A stretch of DNA of 11,796 bases from Candidatus Poseidoniaceae archaeon (GTDB lineage Archaea; Thermoplasmatota; Poseidoniia; Poseidoniales; Poseidoniaceae), in contig DUHJ01000041.1 of the NCBI GenBank assembly GCA_013330925.1, positions 1 through 11,796 of the forward strand, in the 5' to 3' direction. This document shows positions 1 through 5,555 of this stretch, one piece after another. The position numbers were made by a program, and so were the translations under genes. The stretch's first letter is position 1. Each line of letters opens with the position of its first letter. A model generated the notes under the pieces. That model made no database searches. It was not told the origin of the DNA and saw only the letters and a list, made by a program, of their open reading frames with translations.

Positions 1-542
1 TGTTCCCCTTCATCAAGCTCCGAGGTCTCGACCCGGCGCCTGGTCCTGAAATGAAGAGCACCGGCGAGGTGTTTGGTTCGGACGAGAACCCAGCGATGGC
101 CTACCTGAAGGCACGGTTGGCCACCGAAGTACCGGTCGCGAACGGCGGTGGCGTGTACCTGACGGTCCGTGACGAAGACAAGGAAGCCATCGTCGGCCTT
201 GCCAAGGACCTCATCGACCTCGGCTACGACCTCTACGCCACGCCGGGCACGGCCGACGTGATCCGGGCGGCCGAGTTGCAGGTGACCACGGTGTACCGCA
301 TTGCGGAGCCCCAACACCCAGACGCCCTCGACATCATGCGCGAGGGGCGCGTGCAGTTCATCGTCAACATTCCCACCGTAAGCGGCGGAGCCGTCCGTGA
401 CGGGAACATGATGCGCCGTCTTGCGGTGGAACTCAACATTCCCTTCGTGACCACCCTCCGGGGCGCCACGATGGAAGTGGCCGCGATGGCGGTCCTCGCC
501 GAAGGCGACCCCCGCCCACGCCGTTTGGAAGTGCACTACTGA
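1..542 (+). CDS. carB: Carbamoyl-phosphate synthase large subunit, C-terminal part (5' end outside window)
   Basis: This is the C-terminal end of the ATP-dependent large subunit that makes carbamoyl phosphate for pyrimidine and arginine synthesis in the cytoplasm. The open frame (codons beginning at base 3) runs in from the window edge. It begins with FPFIKLRGLDPAPGPEMKST, which matches the end of the second ATP-grasp half of CarB (the PEMKSTGEV block). From about base 150 a Rossmann-like MGS (methylglyoxal-synthase-like) allosteric domain follows, with ATPGTADVIRAAEL and VNIPT, where effectors bind in characterised CarB proteins. The stop is TGA at 540-542. The ATG at 51 is internal (the conserved PEM methionine), not a start. 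The next gene lies 55 nt downstream and has its own promoter-like box, so carB looks like the end of its transcript. Identification is firm; only about 180 of roughly 1,070 residues are visible. Confidence 0.95.
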   Translation, partial: FPFIKLRGLDPAPGPEMKSTGEVFGSDENPAMAYLKARLATEVPVANGGGVYLTVRDEDKEAIVGLAKDLIDLGYDLYATPGTADVIRAAELQVTTVYRIAEPQHPDALDIMREGRVQFIVNIPTVSGGAVRDGNMMRRLAVELNIPFVTTLRGATMEVAAMAVLAEGDPRPRRLEVHY

Positions 543-571
543 GTCAGGAGCCGTTCTGGTTCGTGATGCTC

Positions 572-577
572 ATAAAT
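572..577 (+). promoter_or_regulatory. TATA-like box for the zinc-ribbon gene, with an adjacent dyad
   Basis: ATAAAT is the only AT-rich hexamer in the 55-nt gap after carB. Its centre lies about 24 nt before the ATG at 598, the distance at which archaeal TATA boxes put the transcription start at the start codon. No Shine-Dalgarno sequence precedes that ATG, so a leaderless mRNA is likely. Between box and ATG sits a perfect 5-bp dyad, CGACG (580-584) / CGTCG (590-594), where a repressor could bind; that role is inference. Confidence 0.5.
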
Positions 578-597
578 CGCGACGCTCATCGTCGGGC

Positions 598-1803
598 ATG
601 GCCGGCGTGTTTTGTCCCACATGCGAGTCGGCCGTGTCGGCCTCGGCCGCGTACTGCTTGGCGTGCGGCCACGACCTGACCGTTCAGGGCCCAATCACCT
701 CCACAGGCCACGACCTCAACCAATTGAAGGAGGTCGTGCGGCTTCGTGAAGACCTCTCTATGGCGGAGAAGTTCGACATCATCGCCAAGGTCGAGGAAGG
801 CGCGAACCCCATCCTGCTCGGCATTGCTGCGCCTGCAGAGGCTCCGGTGGAAGGAGAGGAAGGTGAGGGTGACGAAGCCGTTCCCGTTCAAACCTCCACC
901 CTCGATGCTCCCGCAGACGGGTGGGGCCAATCGGCCGCTGCTCGTGCCGCAAGCGAAGCCGTTGCCCGTTCCTCTCGGGCGATGGGGATGGTCGAAGCCG
1001 GAACCATCGACCGGGATTCCGAGGCCTTCCGTGCGGCCATGGACCGTGGTTTCGAAGCGGGCCGCCACCTCCACGCGGTCGCCTGTGGGGCACACGAAGG
1101 TGCAGATCCCGAAGCGATGCAAGACGTCGCTCAACTGACGCCTCCCGAACGCAGCTTCTGCCCCAAGTGTGGCTCGGACATCAACAGTTTCACCACCCAC
1201 CAGTGGACCAAATGGCGCGGCACGGCCGACGGCGTGTTGCTGCTGGAACTTGAAGCCGCCATGGAGGCTGCATTGGTGGAACTGGCTGCCCATTACGAGG
1301 ACCGGTTGGAAGCGTCTGAATCGACCGACTCCGACGTTGATGTCAAGGCGCTGCGGGCTGAAATCGAAGCGGAAATCCGGGCGGAGTTGCAGGCCGCTGA
1401 GCCGGCCTCTGAACAAAACGCCTCAGATGAATCAGCGGCAGAAACCACGGCCGAACCTGAGGAGAAAGAAGCCCCGAAGCCAGCGAAACCGAAGGCCAAG
1501 AGCGCGTCCAAACCCAAGAAGGGAGGCATGTTCGGCGCCAAGCGGCCAAAGATGACCTACGACGGTCCAGCCGGCGCCAAAGGCGAGTGGTTCCTCGAAA
1601 ACGCCCTCGAGACGGTCTACGACCCTCATGGGACCGGGAAGACCCTCAAGCCCAGAAGCATCCTGGCGCGCTCTTCTGAAGGGAACGTGCGCGTTGCGGA
1701 CGTCATTCACGCCTATGCCAAAGGCGGGCGAGACAAGGTGAGCGCCCTGGCGTGGACCAGCCCTCAAACGGAGTACCTCATCGAGGCCTTCGATGCCTGT
1801 TGA
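598..1803 (+). CDS. Zinc-ribbon protein of unknown function (401 aa)
   Basis: I do not recognise a characterised family. The N-terminus is a four-cysteine zinc ribbon (C6-x2-C9, C20-x2-C23, with LACGHDL typical of the second knuckle). A further knuckle, C188-x2-C191 (FCPKCGSDINSF), lies mid-protein and may be completed by C163 or nearby histidines. Residues about 80-105 are an acidic/Pro linker. Residues 213-268 are Ala/Glu-rich and probably helical or coiled coil. Residues 270-316 are low complexity and switch from acidic to Lys/Pro-rich (KPAKPKAKSASKPKKGG). A compact C-terminal region (about 325-401) contains GEWFLENALETVYDPHGTG. No signal peptide or membrane segment is seen, so it is probably cytoplasmic. 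Zinc knuckles plus a basic tail suggest nucleic-acid or ribosome contact, which is inference from composition. The start ATG is supported by the TATA-like box about 24 nt upstream. The stop abuts the opposing lysS stop with no spacer. Confidence 0.85.
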   Translation: MAGVFCPTCESAVSASAAYCLACGHDLTVQGPITSTGHDLNQLKEVVRLREDLSMAEKFDIIAKVEEGANPILLGIAAPAEAPVEGEEGEGDEAVPVQTSTLDAPADGWGQSAAARAASEAVARSSRAMGMVEAGTIDRDSEAFRAAMDRGFEAGRHLHAVACGAHEGADPEAMQDVAQLTPPERSFCPKCGSDINSFTTHQWTKWRGTADGVLLLELEAAMEAALVELAAHYEDRLEASESTDSDVDVKALRAEIEAEIRAELQAAEPASEQNASDESAAETTAEPEEKEAPKPAKPKAKSASKPKKGGMFGAKRPKMTYDGPAGAKGEWFLENALETVYDPHGTGKTLKPRSILARSSEGNVRVADVIHAYAKGGRDKVSALAWTSPQTEYLIEAFDAC

Positions 1804-1806
1804 TCA
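1801..1806. other. Convergent stop codons joined in the palindrome TGATCA
   Basis: TGA at 1801-1803 ends the zinc-ribbon gene on the plus strand. TCA at 1804-1806 is the TGA of lysS on the minus strand. There is no base between the two coding regions, so neither mRNA can end without entering the other gene, unless it terminates inside coding sequence. The same hexamer is used at 4497-4502. Confidence 0.95.
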
Positions 1807-3396
1807 TTCGCCACGCATCAAGCGGAGCACGCGCTCGGGTTGCATGGCCGCAAGGAGCGGTGCCAGCTTTGGCGCGACGTCAACCCCAAGCAGGAGCTCG
1901 TAGGTCAGGCGATAGGCGTCGCGGAGCGGGAGTTCCACCTCACGTGCGGCGTCTGGGACGTTCGAAGAAAGGTTCGCTTCGTTCCACCCTTCATGTTGGC
2001 TGTGCTCGAACTTTCGAATCAGCGCGAGGCGGAGGCCATTTTCCTCCTCCGTGAGGCTTGCAAGCCGCTCGCTGTTCGGCTCCTCTCGGATGCCGACCCG
2101 CATTTCGTCGGGGAAATGATGGCTGGCGATCCACTGGCGCATTCGGTTCAGGCGAGCGTTGAATTCTCCCCGATCGACGCCTTCGTTCGGAATCATGTTC
2201 CAAACGTCCTCGTCGGAGGCTCGGATTTGAGCAAGCATGGCCAAGTGCCGGAAGGTCACGCCCACCGCACCGGGGCGAACGCTCCGCTCCTCGACCGAGG
2301 ACAGCCTCGTCGCGGAGATGTCGTCCTCAATGGCCACCCGCTTGCGTCGGCTCAGTTCTTCATCGTCCAACTTTGCTTCAAGGTCGTGGCGCAGCAGGCG
2401 TTCGTAGGCATCGGCGAGGTTCACCAAGCCCATGCCGGTGTCGAATTCAATGGCCTTGGCCGGCTTGGTCGAGGCGATCAGGTAGCGAAGGATCTCGGGA
2501 GGGACGAGGCGAAGTGCTTCGATGGGTCCAACCGTGGTGCCAGCCGACGAAGACATGGCACCTTGGCCCCGAAGGCTGATCCATTCGTAGGTCAATCCTT
2601 CGGGAGGTTCAGATCCAAACAGCCGGCAAAGTTCAGCCCCGGTGTCGTAGGAACCCCCTGTGGTGCCGTGGTCCTTGCCAAAGGCTTCGCAGGTGACGTC
2701 GAGCCAGCACCACTTGGCCGGCCAATCCAGGCGCCAGGGTAACTTTCCTTCGCCCACGGTGTAGTCGCAGGAGCCGGTCCGTCCGTCTTCCGCGCGCCAG
2801 TGGACGTGGCTCTGGTCGAATCCGGTGACGGTAAGGCCGTCCATGCAGCCACGCTCGTCGACGGGCGAGTACGGCCACCAATCCTCGGCAAGTTCCCTGC
2901 CGGAGATGGTTTCGATGATCTCCCGGACACGTTCACGTTCGTTCAGAGCCGTGCGCACGTGTTCCACGAAGCGCCCCTCGGCGTAGGCTTCATGGTTATA
3001 GACAAGGCGAGGGCGGACCCCAAGCATGTCCAGGGCCTCTAAGAACGGAGCGAGAAAATGGTCGGCGTAGGTGGTGCCCCCTTCGAAGGCGTTCAAGTCT
3101 GGCTTCCCGTCTGCGTCAGGAGGTGGAATGCGGAACAATTGGACGCCGATGTATGCGCTGTACGCCTCGTCGAGGAAGTTGTACACCTTTCGCAGTGGAT
3201 CTGCGCTGTCGATGATGAAGCACAGGTCGGCCGTGCCGCCCGCACGTCGGACGCCGCGAGCGATCATCTCGCCCGTCAACATCTCGCGTAAGTGGCCGAT
3301 GTGAAATTCACCGCTTGGCGTGATGCCGGTGTTGATGAGGTGGTCGGGCCGTTGTTCAACGAGCCGCGCTCCGATGACGTCGGACCAGTGGACCAT
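1804..3396 (-). CDS. lysS: Lysyl-tRNA synthetase, class I
   Basis: Charges tRNA-Lys with lysine in the cytoplasm. This is the class I form typical of most archaea, unrelated to the class II bacterial/eukaryotic enzyme. The HIGH signature is intact at residues 32-35 (TPSGEFHIGHLREM). The family region YEWISLRGQGAMSSSAGT (270-287) stands at the KMSKS loop. Canonical family members have lysines around the MSxS core; here alanines occupy both flanks (A280, A285), which may be normal in this lineage or affect ATP handling. The middle (170-260) holds conserved class I LysRS stretches such as GCMDGLTVTGFDQSHVHW; the C-terminal half (about 330-530) is the helical anticodon-binding part. The length of 530 aa is normal. 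The start is set by GAGGTGA at 3401-3407, four bases before the ATG. It is the second gene of an operon with the GfcR-like regulator, whose stop overlaps that Shine-Dalgarno sequence. Confidence 0.95.
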   Translation of the reverse strand: MVHWSDVIGARLVEQRPDHLINTGITPSGEFHIGHLREMLTGEMIARGVRRAGGTADLCFIIDSADPLRKVYNFLDEAYSAYIGVQLFRIPPPDADGKPDLNAFEGGTTYADHFLAPFLEALDMLGVRPRLVYNHEAYAEGRFVEHVRTALNERERVREIIETISGRELAEDWWPYSPVDERGCMDGLTVTGFDQSHVHWRAEDGRTGSCDYTVGEGKLPWRLDWPAKWCWLDVTCEAFGKDHGTTGGSYDTGAELCRLFGSEPPEGLTYEWISLRGQGAMSSSAGTTVGPIEALRLVPPEILRYLIASTKPAKAIEFDTGMGLVNLADAYERLLRHDLEAKLDDEELSRRKRVAIEDDISATRLSSVEERSVRPGAVGVTFRHLAMLAQIRASDEDVWNMIPNEGVDRGEFNARLNRMRQWIASHHFPDEMRVGIREEPNSERLASLTEEENGLRLALIRKFEHSQHEGWNEANLSSNVPDAAREVELPLRDAYRLTYELLLGVDVAPKLAPLLAAMQPERVLRLMRGE

Positions 3397-3400
3397 GTGT

Positions 3401-3408
3401 TCACCTCA
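3401..3408 (-). promoter_or_regulatory. Stop/Shine-Dalgarno fusion TGAGGTGA upstream of lysS
   Basis: Read on the minus strand, TGA (3408-3406) ends the gfcR-like gene, and the same bases begin TGAGGTGA. Within it, GAGGTGA pairs well with the archaeal 16S 3' end. A four-base spacer (ACAC) precedes the lysS ATG. A ribosome terminating on the first gene would sit on the initiation site of the second, so coupling is likely. The same eight bases and spacing precede argS. Confidence 0.75.
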
Positions 3409-4023
3409 GACGGGAACGGCCCGGATGATGCCGCGGAGAGGGACGTTGTCGATCTCGTTCCGCATGGTTTTGTTGACGAGGACCACGGCGAGCACCGGGG
3501 TGCCGCCCGCATGACGAACGGCTTCGATGGTCCTTGACATGGTGACGCCGGACGACAGCACGTCGTCGATGATGGCAACGCGCTTTCCGGACACGCGACC
3601 GTACTTGTCCGACAACGCCCCCTGTCCTGGGCCGCCCTCGATGTTTCGGAGGATGGCCACCTCAGCACCGAGGTTCTTGGCCGTCTCTTGGGCGAAGACG
3701 ATGCCGTTGATGGAGATTCCAACCACCGTGTCGATGGGGTCGTGGCCGGTTTCTTCGGCGGTCACGTCCGCCATGATGTCGCCGATGGCTTCGATGCGCT
3801 CGGGCTTGACGCCGATGGTGCGCCATCCGATGCGGACGTCCGTCGGGGCCTCCCGTCCTTGATTGCCCGCCAGCAGCCACGAGACGGTGTCCTGCGAAAG
3901 CGAGAGTTCGTCCGCGATTTGCTGGGAGTTCAAACCCTCCGTGCGGAGGCGGGTGGCGATTTCCCGAAGTTCCTCGATGCTCATCGTCATGGGACTCGCT
4001 TCTTCCTGCTGCTCTTGTGCCAT
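3406..4023 (-). CDS. gfcR: HTH-phosphoribosyltransferase-like transcription regulator (GfcR / PyrE-like)
   Basis: A 205-aa protein with an N-terminal helix-turn-helix (about residues 15-53, including NSQQIADELSLSQDTVSWLLAG) fused to a type I PRTase domain (about 62-205). The PRPP-binding signature is clear at 148-161: VAIIDDVLSSGVTM, with the two acidic residues D153 and D154. The arrangement matches archaeal proteins annotated as orotate PRTase-like or GfcR; the haloarchaeal member regulates central carbon genes and may sense a phosphoribosyl ligand. Whether this protein is catalytic, regulatory or both cannot be read from sequence. The frame is open upstream to 4185, but that would run through aIF2 beta. 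The ATG at 4023 has GAGGAAGG (4028-4035) four bases away; an alternative ATG lies at 3990. It is first in an operon with lysS and divergent from aIF2 beta across a 65-nt gap. Confidence 0.87.
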   Translation of the reverse strand: MAQEQQEEASPMTMSIEELREIATRLRTEGLNSQQIADELSLSQDTVSWLLAGNQGREAPTDVRIGWRTIGVKPERIEAIGDIMADVTAEETGHDPIDTVVGISINGIVFAQETAKNLGAEVAILRNIEGGPGQGALSDKYGRVSGKRVAIIDDVLSSGVTMSRTIEAVRHAGGTPVLAVVLVNKTMRNEIDNVPLRGIIRAVPV

Positions 4024-4027
4024 GAAC

Positions 4028-4035
4028 CCTTCCTC
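4028..4035 (-). promoter_or_regulatory. Shine-Dalgarno sequence fixing the gfcR start
   Basis: GAGGAAGG on the minus strand stands four bases (GTTC) before the ATG at 4023. This is the same spacer length as at lysS and argS, and it decides for this start over the upstream open frame. Confidence 0.7.
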
Positions 4036-4057
4036 AGGAAGCGCTCTGCGATGGACA

Positions 4058-4066
4058 GATTGAAAA
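4058..4066. promoter_or_regulatory. Shared AT-rich promoter element between gfcR and aIF2 beta
   Basis: GATTGAAAA on the plus strand reads TTTTCAATC on the minus strand and is the only AT-rich patch in the 65-nt divergent gap. It lies about 27 nt before the aIF2 beta ATG (4089), which has no clear Shine-Dalgarno sequence, fitting leaderless initiation. It lies about 39 nt before the gfcR ATG, leaving room for a short leader with the Shine-Dalgarno at 4028-4035. One AT patch may therefore serve both directions. Assigned from spacing only. Confidence 0.35.
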
Positions 4067-4088
4067 TGGGGGCGCCGGAGCCGATGCC

Positions 4089-4499
4089 ATGAGCGATTTT
4101 GAGTACGAAGGTTTGCTCGACCGGGCCCGGGAGAACATTCCTGAGGACATCTCGAACCGTCGGCGATGGCGTTTGCCTGAGCCACAAATCCTCATTGAGG
4201 GAAGCAACACCCTGTTTCAGAACTTCAACGCCGTCGTCGCGATGATGGACCGTGACGACAACCACGTCTACCAATTCATCCAGACCGAATTGGGAACATC
4301 GGCCTCGCGCGACGGTCCGCGTGTTCGCTTCAAGGGACGCATTCCACCGAAGCGCATTCGTCGAACCATCGTGAACTACGTGAACACGTACATCAAGTGC
4401 AACCAGTGCGGCGCCCCTGACACCCATTTCATCAAGGAAGATCGCACGACGTTGCTGAAGTGTCAGGCCTGCGGTGCCACGCGGCCGGTCAAACTCTGA
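4089..4499 (+). CDS. eif2b: Translation initiation factor 2 subunit beta (aIF2 beta)
   Basis: Beta subunit of the heterotrimeric factor that brings initiator Met-tRNA to the archaeal small ribosomal subunit. At 136 aa it has the usual archaeal length. Order: an N-terminal helix (YEGLLDRARENIP), the central alpha/beta domain with family stretches EGSNTLFQNF and RVRFKGRIPPKRIRRTIVNYVNTYIKCNQCG, then a C-terminal zinc ribbon formed by CNQC and CQAC about 20 residues apart. Identification is firm. No Shine-Dalgarno sequence is visible; the AT-rich element about 27 nt upstream fits a leaderless mRNA. The gene is single on this strand, divergent from gfcR-lysS. Its TGA joins the stop of the opposing dehydratase-ferredoxin gene in a TGATCA palindrome. 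Confidence 0.96.
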   Translation: MSDFEYEGLLDRARENIPEDISNRRRWRLPEPQILIEGSNTLFQNFNAVVAMMDRDDNHVYQFIQTELGTSASRDGPRVRFKGRIPPKRIRRTIVNYVNTYIKCNQCGAPDTHFIKEDRTTLLKCQACGATRPVKL

Positions 4500-4502
4500 T
4501 CA
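4497..4502. other. Second gapless convergent stop palindrome TGATCA
   Basis: TGA 4497-4499 ends aIF2 beta; TCA 4500-4502 is the minus-strand TGA of the dehydratase-ferredoxin gene. The hexamer and zero spacing are identical to 1801-1806, although the genes are unrelated. Confidence 0.95.
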
Positions 4503-5018
4503 GCGCAGACGCTCTGCAAGGGCCGCAGCCTCTTCGACCTGGGTCGGCAAGGTCCACCACGTTGCTTCTGGATAAACGACGGCGCTGGGGCCTTCCTCGC
4601 AACGGTCCAAGCAACCGGATTTCTGGACGCGAATGCCTTCGAGACCCATCGCCTTTGCAGACCGCTTTAGGGCCATCATCAACTCCATCGAACCACGTCG
4701 CCCACACGACGGTCGTTGGGCCCCTTCGGCTCGCTCATGCGTGCAGACAAAGACGTGCTTGCGGAATCCTTCGGCGATGCCCTCCATCAAGGCGTTCACG
4801 CCTTCGGCAAGGGCGTGGTCCTTCTCGGTCACCGTATGGCCCGCGTCGTGGGTGGTGGTGCGAACGGTGAGGTGACCCCACCCGAAGCTGACGTCGGCGT
4901 GATGGTCCAACGTGTCGCACAAAGCCGCAATCCTTTGGGCGGCTTGTGCTGCTTTCGCCATGTCCTCAAAGGCCCATGCCCGCTCAAGAGCGCCGTCCAC
5001 CTCGTCCCAGGTGGCCAC
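4500..5018 (-). CDS. Pterin-4a-carbinolamine dehydratase fused to a thioredoxin-like [2Fe-2S] ferredoxin
   Basis: A 172-aa two-domain fusion. Residues about 4-80 match the pterin-4a-carbinolamine dehydratase (PCD/DCoH) family: WAFEDMAKAAQAAQRIAALC, then the active-site pair DHHA (H39, H40; family usually HHP), TVRTTTHDAG and VTEKDHALA, equal to the family's L-T-H and LTxxDxxLA blocks. Residues about 87-172 match the thioredoxin-fold (Shethna-type) ferredoxins: VCTHERAEGAQRPSCGRRGS, SGCLDRCEEGPSAVVYP and WW. All four cluster cysteines are present at C92, C105, C136 and C140 (spacings 12, 30 and 3). No export signal is seen, so it is cytoplasmic. The start is uncertain: GTG at 5018 has GGTGAG just upstream, while GTG at 5027 overlaps the upstream stop as GTGA; they differ by three residues. 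It is the second gene after the hypothetical at 5024-5467. Role unknown; PCD-like proteins outside aromatic hydroxylase pathways have been linked to molybdopterin metabolism, which would fit a redox partner, but that is inference. Confidence 0.85.
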   Translation of the reverse strand: MATWDEVDGALERAWAFEDMAKAAQAAQRIAALCDTLDHHADVSFGWGHLTVRTTTHDAGHTVTEKDHALAEGVNALMEGIAEGFRKHVFVCTHERAEGAQRPSCGRRGSMELMMALKRSAKAMGLEGIRVQKSGCLDRCEEGPSAVVYPEATWWTLPTQVEEAAALAERLR

Positions 5019-5023
5019 GAGGC

Positions 5024-5467
5024 TCACCCCCAAAGGTGGCCGTCGTCCTTGCCTTCCGCCTTGCGTTCTGCGGTCTCGTGAAGGGAGGACCGGCGTTTCT
5101 GATCGCGGCGCTCGAAGCGAAGGAGTTCCTCGTCGTCGATGTACGCGGGGCGGGTGTGGGCCACCAAATCGATGCGGACCACGGCCTCTCGGGCGAGGTA
5201 GACGTGCCGTCCTTCGGGGGTCAAGACCTCGATGGACGTCGGCGTGCGGGACATCATGCGGCCACGAACCCAAGGGTCCTGCCCCTCGGGGATGGCACGG
5301 ACGTCGAGCAAGACTTCCACGAAGTCGTCTCGGCGCAAACCGTGACGGCGGTCGAAGAGGTCACCAGACGCGACACTGAGGTGAGCCTCGAGGTCGGGTG
5401 AGCCCAACTCTTTCCACAACGGTGTGGCCCAATCTGGGAGCGCGACGGTCGACTTCTTCTTGGCCAT
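5024..5467 (-). CDS. Hypothetical protein (147 aa), translationally coupled to the dehydratase-ferredoxin fusion
   Basis: I recognise no family. It begins MAKKKSTVALPDWATPLWKELG, has a predicted beta-rich core at about residues 48-104 (VEVLLDVRAI, WVRGRMMSRTPTSIEVLTPEGRHVYLAREAVVRIDLVA), and ends in a charged helical tail (112-140, DDEELLRFERRDQKRR). The repeated short strands with a turn at TPEGRH resemble a small barrel of Sm-like or SH3-like type; this is a shape impression, not a homology call. No cysteines, signal peptide or membrane segment. The TGA stop overlaps a possible GTG start of the next gene (GTGA, 5024-5027), so the two products are probably made together. The ATG at 5467 has no clear Shine-Dalgarno sequence, but TTCAA at 5493-5497 is about 28 nt upstream, fitting leaderless initiation. 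Confidence 0.78.
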   Translation of the reverse strand: MAKKKSTVALPDWATPLWKELGSPDLEAHLSVASGDLFDRRHGLRRDDFVEVLLDVRAIPEGQDPWVRGRMMSRTPTSIEVLTPEGRHVYLAREAVVRIDLVAHTRPAYIDDEELLRFERRDQKRRSSLHETAERKAEGKDDGHLWG

Positions 5468-5492
5468 GCCCGAGCCTCAACGTCCAGACTTC

Positions 5493-5497
5493 TTGAA
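5493..5497 (-). promoter_or_regulatory. TTCAA element before the 147-aa gene
   Basis: Minus-strand GGGTTCAAGAAG (5489-5500) is the AT-richest patch before the ATG at 5467, about 28 nt away. This is the spacing expected for a TATA-type element of a leaderless mRNA. It departs from a canonical TATA box and is supported only by position and by similar TTCAA elements at 4060-4064 and 7724-7728. Confidence 0.25.
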
Positions 5498-5515
5498 CCC
5501 TCCAATGGGGCGTGG

Positions 5516-5524
5516 TTTCAAATC
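5516..5524 (+). promoter_or_regulatory. Candidate promoter element before NOG1
   Basis: TTTCAAATC lies about 36 nt before the ATG at 5556. A G-rich GTGGGGGA (5544-5551) ending four bases before that ATG could act as Shine-Dalgarno. Together they favour 5556 over the in-frame ATGs at 5466 and 5505. Weak, spacing-based evidence. Confidence 0.3.
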
Positions 5525-5555
5525 GGGGGCGGCGGCCGTCGGTGTGGGGGACCTC

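Noticed and set aside
586..1416. Minus-strand open frame opposite the zinc-ribbon gene
   Set aside because: No domain, no promoter or Shine-Dalgarno. The plus-strand frame has zinc-binding CxxC motifs, a TATA-like box and a stop that fits the neighbouring gene.
4024..4185. Upstream extension of the gfcR frame
   Set aside because: It would overlap the start of aIF2 beta by about 100 bases and adds non-family sequence. The ATG at 4023 has a good Shine-Dalgarno at the genome's usual spacing.
5028..5273. Upstream extension of the PCD-ferredoxin frame to a TTG at 5273
   Set aside because: The added residues are Arg/Pro/His-rich shadow sequence of the 147-aa gene. PCD homology begins at about 5010, and two GTG starts fit there.
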